DNA of 64,000 bases from Sesamum alatum. Taxonomy: Eukaryota; Streptophyta; Magnoliopsida; Lamiales; Pedaliaceae. The notes under the pieces were generated by a model, which was given only the letters and a program-made list of their open reading frames with translations, had not been told where the DNA came from and ran no database searches. The stretch covers positions 4,464,001 to 4,528,000 of the forward strand of contig JACGWO010000012.1 of assembly GCA_034509735.1 (NCBI GenBank). Reading direction: 5' to 3'. This document shows positions 46,304 to 56,863 of the stretch, piece by piece. How positions within the stretch are numbered: position 1 is the stretch's first letter; each line of letters begins with the position of its first letter. The position numbers and the translations under genes were made by a program.

Positions 46304-47880
46304 ATGGTGAGAAAACAAGTGATGAGAGAATCCCGAGAGCAAGAAAGCCAAAAGGCGACAGAAGCTTCCCATTCTGACAACAATGGAGGAGCAAATCTGG
46401 ATAAGAAAACTTCTACCTCTCCAACACAGTTGACACCTCAGTATGTGGGGAGGGAACAATATAGCCAAGTTATTGGAGGAGGCCGCTGAGAAGGGAGCCC
46501 GAATGGCTCTCCTAGGAATGAAAGAAGCCAAAGGGGGAAACGACCCGGTGAAAACTAGTCAGAAACTGCCTGCGTCGGAAGGGGGCTCGGTCAAAAGCAG
46601 CATAGCCCCAACACCTGAACAAAACAACCATCCCCTCCCACCAGTTGACGATCCACGGATTGAATCCTTGAGAAAGGAAATTGACGAACCGCCAAAACGA
46701 CTGGTGCCCGATATGCCTCATGTTCGGAAAGAAAGTCCTTTTTCCCCAAAAATTTTGTCTGCAGTAATGCCACCTCAAGCACGTCTCCCGCAATTGGCCT
46801 GTTACGGGGGTGACAAAGGGGATCCGTGAGATCATGTGGATCAATTTGTTGCGGCTATGGACTTGATGGATCCGAATGACCCATTGCTATGTAGAATCTT
46901 CCGCACCACCCTAGTCGGAGGGTCCAGACTTGGTTCTCCCAACTACCACCTTGGACCATCCATTGCTTTGATCAACTAGCCAGGAGTTTCAAGCACCATT
47001 TTGCAGGGAACAAAAGGTATCCCAAAAACCCGAGCCATCTGCTCGCCGATGTTCAGGAAGAAGGGGAATCCCTCAGAAATTACATACAACATTTTGCCAA
47101 TGAGATGCTGGATGTACCCTGGATAAGTCTTGAATTCTTATCCAGTATCGTGGCCCAAGGATTGAGGAATGGTGGTCTGGCGGATTCTCTAGTAGGGCAC
47201 CAACGGGAAACTGGGACGAGCTGCTAGTATGGGCGAAAAAATTTACACTTATCGAGGAATCGCGCAGAGCGCGGAGTTCACAATGGTTGAGAAAGGACAG
47301 TCCAAGGGAAGTTCCCTGGCGGGCATACGGCGGGAGGAGGGGAGATTGTCGGCTGCCGCTGGATGCGTATACCCCTCTTAAAACAACTTGAGCTCAGGCA
47401 TTGGTTATAGCCGAAAAAAATGAACATCTGCGATGGCCGTCTAAAATAGGGATAGTGAAAACCGGCAACGGTTCAGAAGGTATTGCAACTTCCATCAGGA
47501 TAGGGGGCATACCATGAAAGAATGTACGCATTTAAGAGAGGAGCTGGAAAGATTGATCTGGATGGGGCAACTCAACGAATTAATAGGCAGTGAAAGAGTA
47601 AACCAACGAGCTACAGGCAAGCGTAAGGAGCTCCCCCAATTCCATCTTAAGCGAGAAGGGGAATCCTCTGAAAGAGGAAATTGGCCGTGAGGAAGAATTG
47701 TCAATATTATTGAAGGGGGAAAATACGGGGGATCCATCAATTTGGCCCGGAAGAGGCACCTTCGGGAGATAATAGGGTTAGTATACGCCAATTCTCGTCC
47801 TTACAAAGGGTTTGAAGAGTTGTCAATTACCTTTACCTCATCAGACGAGCAAGGGATAGTTTTCCCCACGAAGAAGCCCT
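46304..47880 (+). pseudogene. Tat gag (broken)
   Basis: Starts MVRKQVMRES and carries a hydrophilic N-terminal part in two frames (46304-46489, 46443-46829). The retrotrans_gag core follows in a further frame (FKHHFAGNKRYPKNPSHLL, SLRNYIQHFANEML; about 46985-47180). Stops and shifts at about 46480, 46828 and 47225 break the chain. The product would form the virus-like particle. Confidence 0.7.
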
Positions 47881-48297
47881 AGTAATATCGACCATTATTT
47901 CCAACGTCGAAGTACGCCTGATTCTGATAGACAACGGGAGCTCGGTAGATATACTTTTTTGAAATGCCTACTTGGAGATGGGAATGAGTTGCCAGTTAAT
48001 CTCACCTCGCGAAACAACTCTGATGGGATTCGAGGGCAGCGTCGTACAAACCTAAGAAGAGGTGTCCCTGGGAATCTCACTAGGAGACGAGCCCTGTCGA
48101 AGGACGCACGTTGCTAAGTTCCAAATCGTGGATACCATGCAGACTGGCTATAATGTCATCTTGGCCAGCACCCTGAATGCCCTGCGAGCAATCGTCTCCA
48201 CTTCTTGTCTCAAAATGAAATTTCCCACCGATCATGGAATTGGGGAAGTGAGGGGGGGATCAAAAGAAATCAAGAGAATGTCGATGCCACTCCCTTA
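47881..48297 (+). pseudogene. Tat aspartic protease (broken)
   Basis: Retropepsin-like motif LIDNGSSVDILF at about 47916-47960 (the D-x-G-S form common in Tat elements), followed by the stretch around QTGYNVILAST at 48142-48175. One in-frame stop near 47961 and another near 48054 interrupt it. Confidence 0.7.
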
Positions 48298-48302
48298 AAC
48301 AT

Positions 48303-49439
48303 TTGGGAAATTCAAATCCTACAAGAGTAGCGGAAGCAAAGATCAGCTCGAAAAGAATGAACCAATCCGTTGAAATTCAGTATGTGCAGCTAGGGGATAC
48401 GTTGGGATCACAACAGATCCAAATGGGCAAGAACCTACCCTCAACAAAGGTCTCCAGAATGGAGGATTTTTTGAAAAAAAACCAGGAAGTTTTTGAGTGG
48501 GGTCAGGGGGGATCACCCAGAATTGATGAAGGTATCATTATCCATAAACTTCACGTACGACCTAAGGCTTCCCCCATCAAGCAGAAAAAGAGGAATTTTG
48601 GGAGGAAAAAGAATGAGATCATCCACCATGAAGTCCAGAGGCTATTACAGGCACACTATATAAGGGAGGTGCATTTCCCTAAATGGATTGCGAAAGTAAG
48701 GCTAGTTCCAAAGAAAGATGGAAGTTGGCAAATGTGCGTCGACTTTACGAACCTCAAACAAAGCCTGTCCAAAGATTCTTACCCACTGCCCCATATAAAC
48801 CAGTTAGTGGATTCCACCTCGGGATGTGAAAGGTTGATCCTGCTAGATGCTTACCAAGGATATAACCAAATCAAACTATCCTTAAAAGATCAGGATAAAA
48901 CCAATTTCATCACCGAAAGAGGTTCATATTGTTATAATGTCATGCCATTCGGATTAAAAAATGTAGGGGCTACGTATCAACTCATGGTGAATAAGGTATT
49001 CTACGGGCAAATCGAGAGAAATATGGAAGTGTACATAGATGACATGCTGGTCAAAAGCACACAAGGAGATCAACACATAGATGACTTGGTTGAATGTTTT
49101 GATCAGTTAAGGAAGTACAGAATAAAACTCAATCCAAAGAAATGCATATTCGGAGTGGAGGGAGGAAAGTTCGTCGAATACTTGGTTACGAAGAGAGGCA
49201 TTGAAGCGACTCCTGATAAAATTACAGCCATCCGGTCTATGAGAGAGCCTCGAAATGTTAAAGAAGTACAACAACTCGCGGGAAGAATGGCAGGCTTAAA
49301 TCGTTTTACATCCAGAGCTGCAGATAAGGGGCTCCCATTCTTCAATACCCTGCGAAAGCCAAAGAATTTCCAATGGACAGCAGAATGCAGTAACGTGTTT
49401 GAAGAATTAAGACTTACTTGGCTACCCCTCCCCTCTTAA
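48303..49439 (+). CDS. Tat reverse transcriptase (longest surviving frame)
   Basis: Open frame of 378 codons; the ATG used is arbitrary because the natural product is part of a polyprotein. RT signatures in order: VRLVPKKDGSWQMCVDFTNL, DAYQGYNQI, NVMPFGLKNVGATYQ, the catalytic YIDDMLVKS, and then the thumb/connection part NPKKCIFGVEGGKF with RGIEATPDKI. The YIDD aspartates are intact. It copies element RNA into DNA. The frame ends at a stop before RNase H, where the related polyprotein continues. Confidence 0.85.
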   Translation: MGNSNPTRVAEAKISSKRMNQSVEIQYVQLGDTLGSQQIQMGKNLPSTKVSRMEDFLKKNQEVFEWGQGGSPRIDEGIIIHKLHVRPKASPIKQKKRNFGRKKNEIIHHEVQRLLQAHYIREVHFPKWIAKVRLVPKKDGSWQMCVDFTNLKQSLSKDSYPLPHINQLVDSTSGCERLILLDAYQGYNQIKLSLKDQDKTNFITERGSYCYNVMPFGLKNVGATYQLMVNKVFYGQIERNMEVYIDDMLVKSTQGDQHIDDLVECFDQLRKYRIKLNPKKCIFGVEGGKFVEYLVTKRGIEATPDKITAIRSMREPRNVKEVQQLAGRMAGLNRFTSRAADKGLPFFNTLRKPKNFQWTAECSNVFEELRLTWLPLPS

Positions 49440-50232
49440 ATAAGCCGGATAAGGGGGATAGGTTGTTCGTGTACCTTGTCATATAAAAAAATGCAACCAA
49501 CGCCGTATTAACCAAAAAAAAGAAAGGGGCCCATCTGCCAATATACTACACCAGCACATGTTTCAGGGCGTCGAGGTCCGATATGACCCGCTTGAAAACA
49601 TGGTTTTGTCCTTCGTGCAGGCGGCTAGAAAACTGCGGCCTTATTTCCTGGCTCATCCGATCACCGTACTTACAAATCAGCCCCTGAAGCATGTTCTCCA
49701 AACCAGCATGGGAAGCAAAATGACGAAGTGGTCTTACGAATTGAATGAATTCGACCTGGAATATCACACTTGAACCTCGATAATAGCTCAAGCCCTAGTA
49801 GATTTCATCAAGGAATTTCCATACGAAGAAGTGGGGGATGAAAGACCCTAGATGCTTTATGTGGATGGGTCATCCACTGAGCAGCAGGCAGGGGGAGGGA
49901 TAGTGCTTGTTCACCCTGAGGGGAAGGAACTGCTCTTCGCCATAAAGTTCGAGGTCCCTCTTTCCAACAACGAGGCGAAGTACGAGGTACTTCTGCCGAA
50001 ATGAACATCGCCTTAGAAGCTGGAGTTCGCAAAGTCATTATACATTGCGAATCTTAGCTCGTGGTGGAGCAGATTCATGGGAGGTTTGAGGCGAACGACG
50101 GCAAAATGAGAAAGTTGCTTCACAAAGTTCAACAGCGAAAGAAGTAGTTCGAAGCCTGCGAAAGAATACAGATACCTCGTACATCCAATAATTGGCAGAT
50201 GGTTTGGCTTGAATTGGAAGCCACCTTGATGA
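49440..50232 (+). pseudogene. Tat RNase H followed by archaeal-type RNase H (broken)
   Basis: First domain (about 49440-49845, frames shifting near 49560 and 49770): VRYDPLENMVLSFVQAARKLRPYF and LTNQPLKHVL fit Tat RNase H. The second domain starts MLYVDGSSTEQQAGGGIVL (about 49853) and has SNNEAKYEVLL. The D and E of the aRNH active site are seen. Possession of two RNase H domains is characteristic of Tat/Ogre elements. Stops and shifts prevent a single product. Confidence 0.75.
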
Positions 50233-50242
50233 AGTCGAAGAT

Positions 50243-51530
50243 GTGCGCGTGTCAATCTTGAAAATAAAGCCAGAGGGTCAAACAGAAGAGGTATGTGTCA
50301 TACGAGGAGCTAGATTGATATCATGGATGGATGACAATCGAAGTTATCTGAACAAGGGAGAGTTACTAGGCGATACGAACGAGGCAAAAAGAGTTAAGAG
50401 GCTGGCGGGGCATTTTTTCATTGAAAATGGATACCTCTTTCAAAAAATCGGTAACTATGCCTCCCTTACGTTGTTTAGGGCCTGAAGAATCACTGACTGT
50501 AATGAAAGAGATACACGAAGGGAGTTGTGGGAACCACGCTAGAGGGAGAAGCTAATCATGAGGCGTGAATACTTTTGGCCCACCCTTCTAAAGGACAATA
50601 TGCAGTTAGTAAAAAAAATGTGTGCCCTGTCAGATGCACAGGAATGTCAGCCACGTTCCACAAGTAAAGATTGACTTCACACATCCGCATAGCCGTTCGA
50701 TCATTGGGGAATAGATTTGGTAGGGCCTCTTCCTCCGGCCCAGGGACAGAAGAAGTTTTTAATAGTAGCGGTGGATCACTTCATTAAATGGATCGAAGCC
50801 GAACCCATCGCTAGAATTACCGAAGATAACATGATCCGATTCATATGGAAATCATTGGTGTGTAGGTTTGGGATACCGCAAAAAATCACGTCTGATAACG
50901 GCACTCAATTTCAAGGAAAGCACATGGGCTCGTGGTGTGAAGAATGGGGAATCAAGCAGATATTCGCATCTGTAGGTAATCTAAAAGCCAACGGAGTAAG
51001 CAATCACATGTTATTGCAAAATCTCAAAACTAGGTCGGGAACGTCAAAAAAGGGTTGGGTCGAAGAAATTCCAGGGATTTTATAGGCATATCGAACGACC
51101 CCGCAGACAAGTATGGGAGAACCCCATTCAACCTGGTTTATGGATCTGAGGCCGTTGTCCCCGCAGAAATAGTTGAACCTACGGCTAAAGTAATTCATTA
51201 CGAAGAGAAAGACAGTGAAACAGCCCGAGGGCTAGAAATCTAATCGAATAAAAGAGATTTGCGGCCCATATAAAGTTGGACAATTATAAATGAAGGACCA
51301 TCAGAGCTTATAATTCGATGGTGAAAGAAAAAGTCCTGCAAGTAGGAGATTTGATCTTGAGAAGGGTAGAAGTTCAAAAACCCGTAGGGAAATTAGACCC
51401 TAAATGAGAGGGGCCGTATCAGATCAAGACCATTCTCCGAGAAGGAACGTACAAGTTGATGACCTTGGAAAGGAAGGAGATACTGCGTACTTGGAGCATT
51501 CACAATTTAAAGAAATTCTATTGTTGAATA
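50243..51530 (+). pseudogene. Tat integrase (broken)
   Basis: A broken zinc-binding region (about 50500-50660) is followed by the core: WGIDLVGPLPPAQG, VDHFIKWIEAEPI, SDNGTQFQGKH. The third acidic residue, usually in PQANGQAEVTN, is not preserved: the sequence reads NLKANGVSN. The C-terminal GPYQI-like segment is at about 51408-51530, after a stop. Without the catalytic Glu it could not integrate DNA. Confidence 0.75.
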
Positions 51531-52128
51531 AAATAAAAGCCAACTTTGTAAGGTCGTTATTCCGCATCAATAAGATGAAATAAGAAGGCTCAAAGATAAG
51601 TCATGAGTAGTCTAATATTAGATCAAGAGGGTTTTTTAAACAATATAGAGGATAACACAAATCCCTCAATACAGACTCAAAAGTCTTAGAACAACCATAG
51701 AGAGGATAACACAAATCCCTCAATACAGACCCAAAGGTCTTAGAACAACAAAAGAGAGGATAAAACATATTCCTTATATACAGGCTCGAAAGTCTTCAAA
51801 CAAAGAGGATGATATAAATCCCTCGCGACGGATTCAAAGGTCTTAGAGAAAAGACTGAGGAAACATAAAACTTTCACAACAGACTCGCAAGTCTTAGATA
51901 AAGCAAAAGTAGGGATAACATAAAATCCCTTGTACAAACCTAAGGGTCTTAAAGAGCAAAAAGCGGGATAACACTAATCCCGTACATCAAGACTCAAAGA
52001 AGTCTTAGGAAAGAAAATACAAGCATAACCGAATGACATAATATCCGATCGAAGTCAAAAGAAAAAACGATGCGGGCACCTCGGGGACTGACAGAACAAA
52101 AGAAACATTCGGAAAGATATTACAGACA
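51531..52128 (+). repeat. Tat non-coding stretch with short degenerate repeats
   Basis: Between integrase and the antisense gene the phrase 'aggataacacaaatccctca... agactcaaaggtctta' recurs about seven times with variation at 40-70-bp intervals (51620-52020). Such minisatellite-like arrays are frequent in the 3' region of Tat elements. Confidence 0.7.
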
Positions 52129-54044
52129 TCAGTTGCTGGGAGGATTCGAGGGGCCAGGCCTGTTAATGTGACCCATCTCGTCGGCCCTAACGTTCACAAA
52201 ACTGTAGTCATAATTAGGAGGGAGTTGGCCAAGATTCCTGGATTGCTCCAAGCAGGTGGCAAAGCCGTGTATATAAAAAGAAGTACCATTCCGGCACATG
52301 TCGGCAGTACACTTCAAGGAATTCTTGAAGGCGGAAATAGCTGATGAAGCTCCCTCGTCACGACCTCGGGCATAATCTTGGAGAGTAGAAGATCGAATAA
52401 CCTCGTTTTCCACTTGACAACATTGCAATTTGTCCATCTTTTCGGCTATCTGGGCGTTTGACATTTCAATCTCTTCCCTGAATTTGGATTCTAACTGCCT
52501 CGAACAAAGCCGTCTTCTTCGCATTTGCGCCTTAAAATGTTCATTTCAGAATGGGCCTCCAGGACTGCATGACGGCTGGCCTCCAAATCCTTTAGGAGGG
52601 CGGTATGTTTTTCCATCATTGCAGTAACAGCAACAGGAGTCTGCAAAAAGAGGAGAAGGTAGAAACGAAGAAAGGAAAGAGATGATACGAATGCCTAAAA
52701 GAAAAGAAGGGAAGAGTGCTTACAATAGAATTCTAGGCTAAAATGAAACTCCCCAGGCCAAGCACCGAACGAGACGACAAAGCCTCCACATCGGACTGAT
52801 GAATAGTGCATGACATATTGAAAACTCCGGCCCTCGGATCAACACGGAGGTAAGCACGAGAGCAAGAAAAGTCAGATCAGAAGTGTCCCTAGAAGGAGTG
52901 TCTTCATTCTAGGGTTCATCCGTACGAGGCCTTTTTGTTCATGGAAGACATAGCTTCAATGGGGGGAGGAATGGACGAAGTAGGCCCAATCCCAAAGGGA
53001 GTCTGAAACGAAGTACCCTCTTCTGGAGATGTAACCACATCAATCATGGGGGCTTCTTCAGCAAACGAAGGAGGAGGAGGAGGAGGAGGAGTTACAAAGC
53101 CAGCAAGAGAAGGCAGGATCAAATCCGAAGGAATTGAAGAGCCAGACCGAGTCCCAAAACTAGATAGCATCGCAAGAACATCTTTCGGAATGAATTTGCG
53201 AACGCTCGCCCGGTTCATCATGATCTCTGCCAAAAGGAAAAAAATCATACGATTAACTAAAAAAGGAAAATAGTAGCACACGAGGAAAAGATACTTACGA
53301 AGCCTAGTGAAACGATCTAAGGGGCTCTCGTAAGGGTCCGGAGTCCCCCCGCCCCCCCCACACAATGAGCAACTCCTCATCAAGGATAGCCTTAGCTTTG
53401 AACTCGTGAGATACGAGGCCGACATCTTTCATCTTCCTTTTAATTTTGCCCAGGTTTAGGGGAGGGAGAGGATTTAGAGAAGGGTGCCAAGACATAGGGA
53501 GTTCCCACCCCACTTTTCTTATAAAAAAGAACCGAGCTTTCGAAGCCCATGAGAAGAAGGCTTTTCCCTAATAAAAGTTAAACTTGGCCGACGAGATAGG
53601 TAGAAGAAGCATTCCCCCGTGGTTAATTTCGGGGCCAGAACTCTTAGAAAATTTTCCACCGAAGGCTCGAAATGATATAATTGGGCACATAAGAGAAAAC
53701 CCACATCAAGCTATAAGAGTTCGGCAACAACTGGCTAGGAGGCATACCTAACACATTCAATACATGATTAAGGAGTTCGGGCAAGAGAAACGTAGGCCTA
53801 AGGAAAGTTGGGTTGTGTAGACAGATAGGCAACCTGGGAGAGGATTGTTGGTAGAAAGTGAAGGAAGAGGAAGGACCCACTCGTATTCGCTGGGTAGGGA
53901 AATTTGGGCCACTATTTTTCTGATTGAATCCTTCGACAGGGAGGGAGGCGTTCCCGAGATAACTGATAACGCCTCGCTAGAAACCATAGTAGTGAAAGGG
54001 GAGGCATTCTCACCGGAGGAAGAAACCTTAGACATACGAGGCAT
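52129..54044 (-). pseudogene. Antisense gene of the Tat element (spliced, 'putative gypsy-type transposase' family)
   Basis: Read on the minus strand from ATG 54044 (MPRMSKVSSS). Conserved PSEYEWVLPLPS and GCLSVYTTQLSLGLRF motifs match plant proteins annotated as 'putative plant transposon/gypsy-type transposase domain'. Then follow a VLNVLGMPPSQLLPNSY segment (shifted frame), a proline-rich linker (PPPPPPP), LRVDPRAGVFNMS (about 52850-52810), and a charged coiled-coil-like region to 52129. Two clean introns are visible: 53298-53227 (GTAAGT...GGCAG) and 52723-52641 (GTAAGC...TGCAG). Frameshifts (near 53770 and 52510) and a stop near 52732 make it a pseudogene. Function unknown in the family. 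Confidence 0.7.
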
Positions 54045-54616
54045 CTTTTCCCTAATTTTTTAGGCAAAATGCGTGAGGTAACAAGGGGTGACGAAGGACC
54101 CAAAGTACCAGAAGACGTCCACTCACTGAGGGAAGAACCTCTCATAAACCAACCAAGCAAAATCAAAAGTATCCTAAAAAAAAAAAAACCCAAAATACTA
54201 TCGCAAGGAGAGGGGAGAAAGGATGAACTGTAGCTCAAAGAGAAAAACGATAGAGTGGAATCATGACGGGAGACACAACGCTGACTGTAAAGAATGAAGT
54301 TGACACAAGAAGACTATAAAGGATAAGGGTTTTTAGAAGGTAAAAATGAAGGAGGGAAAACCCAAGGGGTGAAGTATTTAAAAGATGGAGAAGATGAAGA
54401 GGTGGCCGAAGGTAAAAAACGCATGGCTTTCGAAAAGGGGCATAGAAAGTATTGGAAAATAGGGAAAGGACGACGTGTGGGAAAGCTAGCAAGGGATGAC
54501 ATTAAAAGCCTTTAGCAGCCGTACTTATTACTACCATGAAAAAAATCCCCTCACAGCTGTAAAAAGGTTCCCACGACTCTTGAAAATAGCTTTTGTCCCA
54601 CCAAGAGGCGAACTAA

Positions 54617-54631
54617 AAACTGGGGGATTAG
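54617..54631 (+). other. Gypsy polypurine tract
   Basis: AAACTGGGGGATTAG directly precedes the 3' LTR (TGATGGG). The G-run and position suit the plus-strand primer of gypsy elements. Confidence 0.75.
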
Positions 54632-55171
54632 TGATGGGAGAAAAATATGAGGCCTACGCCTCACAAGCAAGAGGGGTAGGCATGCACCTGAAATGAAGGC
54701 TCGTAATGGAAGAAAAACAGAAATAAAGGAGGAATACGAGGCCTCTTCGAAGAGGACCGAAATAGAAGACATCGTCAACCAAGGATCAGGAAGATACGAG
54801 GACCTTGGCCTCGTATAGAAAGGAAACACCCTCTTCGAAGAGAAAGTCCCTCACTTCGAACTTTAGAAGGATAGGGGCCTCGAAAAGTTTGCGAGGGGAA
54901 TGAGAATATAAGAGGAGAAAGGGACTATCGTGCCTCGAGAAAGGTCCTCGTACCCAAGCACCACAAGGCTCGTACCTCGAGGGCAAGAATCTTCGAGCAA
55001 ATCGTATCCTAACTATTCTGACAACTATTCCACTTGAGCAGATTGCCTTGTACGAAGCACAACCTCAGCAAATGCTCCTATGAATAGCTCCAAACATGAT
55101 CAAGGGAAGGCAAGCAAGAAAAACACATTTCACTACTTCTCATTAAGTGTTAAAGATTTCACACCACATCA
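54632..55171 (+). repeat. Gypsy 3' LTR
   Basis: Begins TGATGGGAG, ends CACATCA. 540 bp, a little shorter than the 5' copy due to small indels near 54740-54850. Confidence 0.92.
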
Positions 55172-55217
55172 AAACCTGGAAAGAGGATGGTAATGATATA
55201 ATTATCCCTAAATTAAA
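55172..55217. mobile_element. Fold-back MITE, right end, with 9-bp TSD
   Basis: Continuation of the element interrupted at 45721: 'aaacctggaaagagg ... ataattatccc' ends at 55208, followed by taaattaaa (55209-55217), identical to 45389-45397. Positions 55172-55176 also serve as the gypsy target duplication. Confidence 0.85.
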
Positions 55218-56863
55218 CCTATATTTCTAAAACTCGAACCAAACCATCAGTCTTGAAGCGTCAACCTGATCATTGAGACAAAGGACTCACTGGCAATAAT
55301 AGTCCAATACTCAGACCATGTTAATGCAAGAAGCACACAACCACAACCTGTGTAAGAGTGTTATACCTCAACAACCAAATTTTGTGGCACAACACTTTCC
55401 AACAAGATCCAACTCAACTGATATTCAAAATGTTCACCCCCAAAGGTAGAAAAACGGCAGCAAGGAGAGATTCATCGCAAATTGTAGGCTCGAATATGCA
55501 TAGACCTGCAACTAATGTTTTCTATTCCCATGACAACAATCAATGCAGATAAGTAACACAGATAAAGGGCTTCATCACTTTCAGTAGAATAACATCAAAG
55601 AATGCAGAATATAACAGTAAGGAGTCAACGAGGTCTATGAGGGTCTACACGGTAGACCATGAAACTATGATTCAAAAGATCGTATAAAAGAAGCTTCAAG
55701 ATCATTTCAAAAAGATAAGCAATCTAACAAAACTTTTTCCTTATGAGATTAACATCTGAAGTAGGACTGTCAAATGCAAAAACATGAGATCTACCTTTCG
55801 AAAGGGATTATGTTTGGGTGCAACAAAATTATTAACCATAAGCAGATAATTGTTTCCGAGCAGTAGGAACTAGACCAAACAATGCTTGGGTGGTGAGACA
55901 AGATTCATGCCCTTACATTATTGACAAAGTATGGATCAAATACTGATTGCAACGTTCTTTAAATCATAAAGCCCTTGACCGGATGAAACTTCATCCTATA
56001 TCCCTCGAGATTAAAGCAACAGAGAGCAGAGCTCAAACACATCAATGTAGAATCTTAATGCAGTCTTATGTAGTACAACCGTTAAATTGGAGATGCTGCT
56101 GGAAGAATGGAACGGTTTCTGAAATGATTCTCCATTTTATCAATGTTTATTCGTCTGGATCTAACAGCAAAAGCATTTCCCTACAAAACAGGAAATAAAA
56201 AACTGTGTGTGTTAAAGTTGGGACATTTCAGGTAACTCACAGCAGAACAGGTAGAACAAACTAAATTCTCATTCTTAGGTCAGTCAACTGCGGTGCAACG
56301 GAATTGAACCGCAACAACGATACCTCACTTGGTTTCAGACTTACATCAACTTAAAAATTGATAAACAAGGGCAGCTAGCATCTACAATCTCCATTAGCTT
56401 AGATTGCAATAGACTCATACAAATAGCTGGCTGACTGCTTGTTTACAATGGAGAGAAGAACAATTTCTCACAGCGGCAAGATAGCAATGTATAGCATAAT
56501 TTGTGTATGACGGTAGATGCATGCATTAGCATTCAAGCATATAGCTAACAAAATATACTCCAGCGCTTTAGGGAAGAGATATCTGCTCCAAGACTGATCA
56601 AGTACAGCATACACCAGATTGTCTAAAAAAATTCTCCTATGTTCTTTCTACTCATGATTTATCTAATTGGCAAAAGGATTCTCGTAAAACAAGAAAATCA
56701 AACAATCTTGCAGATCTAAGCATGAGTACATATTCAAAAGCCGAGATTTGGCAAGCATTAAACAAGAGGATTAAATTGCCCCTAGAGTCAAGATAATGAT
56801 CTGCCAAAACAATTAGAAGGGAACTGGAAAAGGTTTAAACTTAGCCATGCCTGAAAAAAAATA
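55218..56863. other. Spacer and 3' flank of the complex I gene
   Basis: Base composition is closer to genic than to repeat DNA, but no frame with a recognisable domain or splice pattern was found. The part nearest 56863 is the 3' UTR of the complex I gene. An unrecognised non-coding RNA or UTR exon cannot be excluded. Confidence 0.4.

Larger units (their letters stand above)
45722..55171 (+). mobile_element. Ty3/gypsy LTR retrotransposon, Tat lineage, degraded
   Basis: 9.45-kb element: LTRs of 545 bp (45722-46266) and 540 bp (54632-55171), gag, protease, RT, RNase H, a second archaeal-type RNase H, integrase, and then a long 3' region with antisense reading frames. The extra RNase H and the antisense ORF region are marks of the Tat group. 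Flanks ACACC (45717-45721) and AAACC (55172-55176) are a 5-bp target duplication with one change. Frameshifts and stops occur throughout, so it is not autonomous. The LTRs are more alike than those of the Copia element, suggesting a later insertion. Confidence 0.93.

Noticed and set aside
53046..53273. Gly-rich plus-strand frame in the Tat element
   Set aside because: It is the mirror of the poly-Pro codons of the antisense gene, which has better sequence support.
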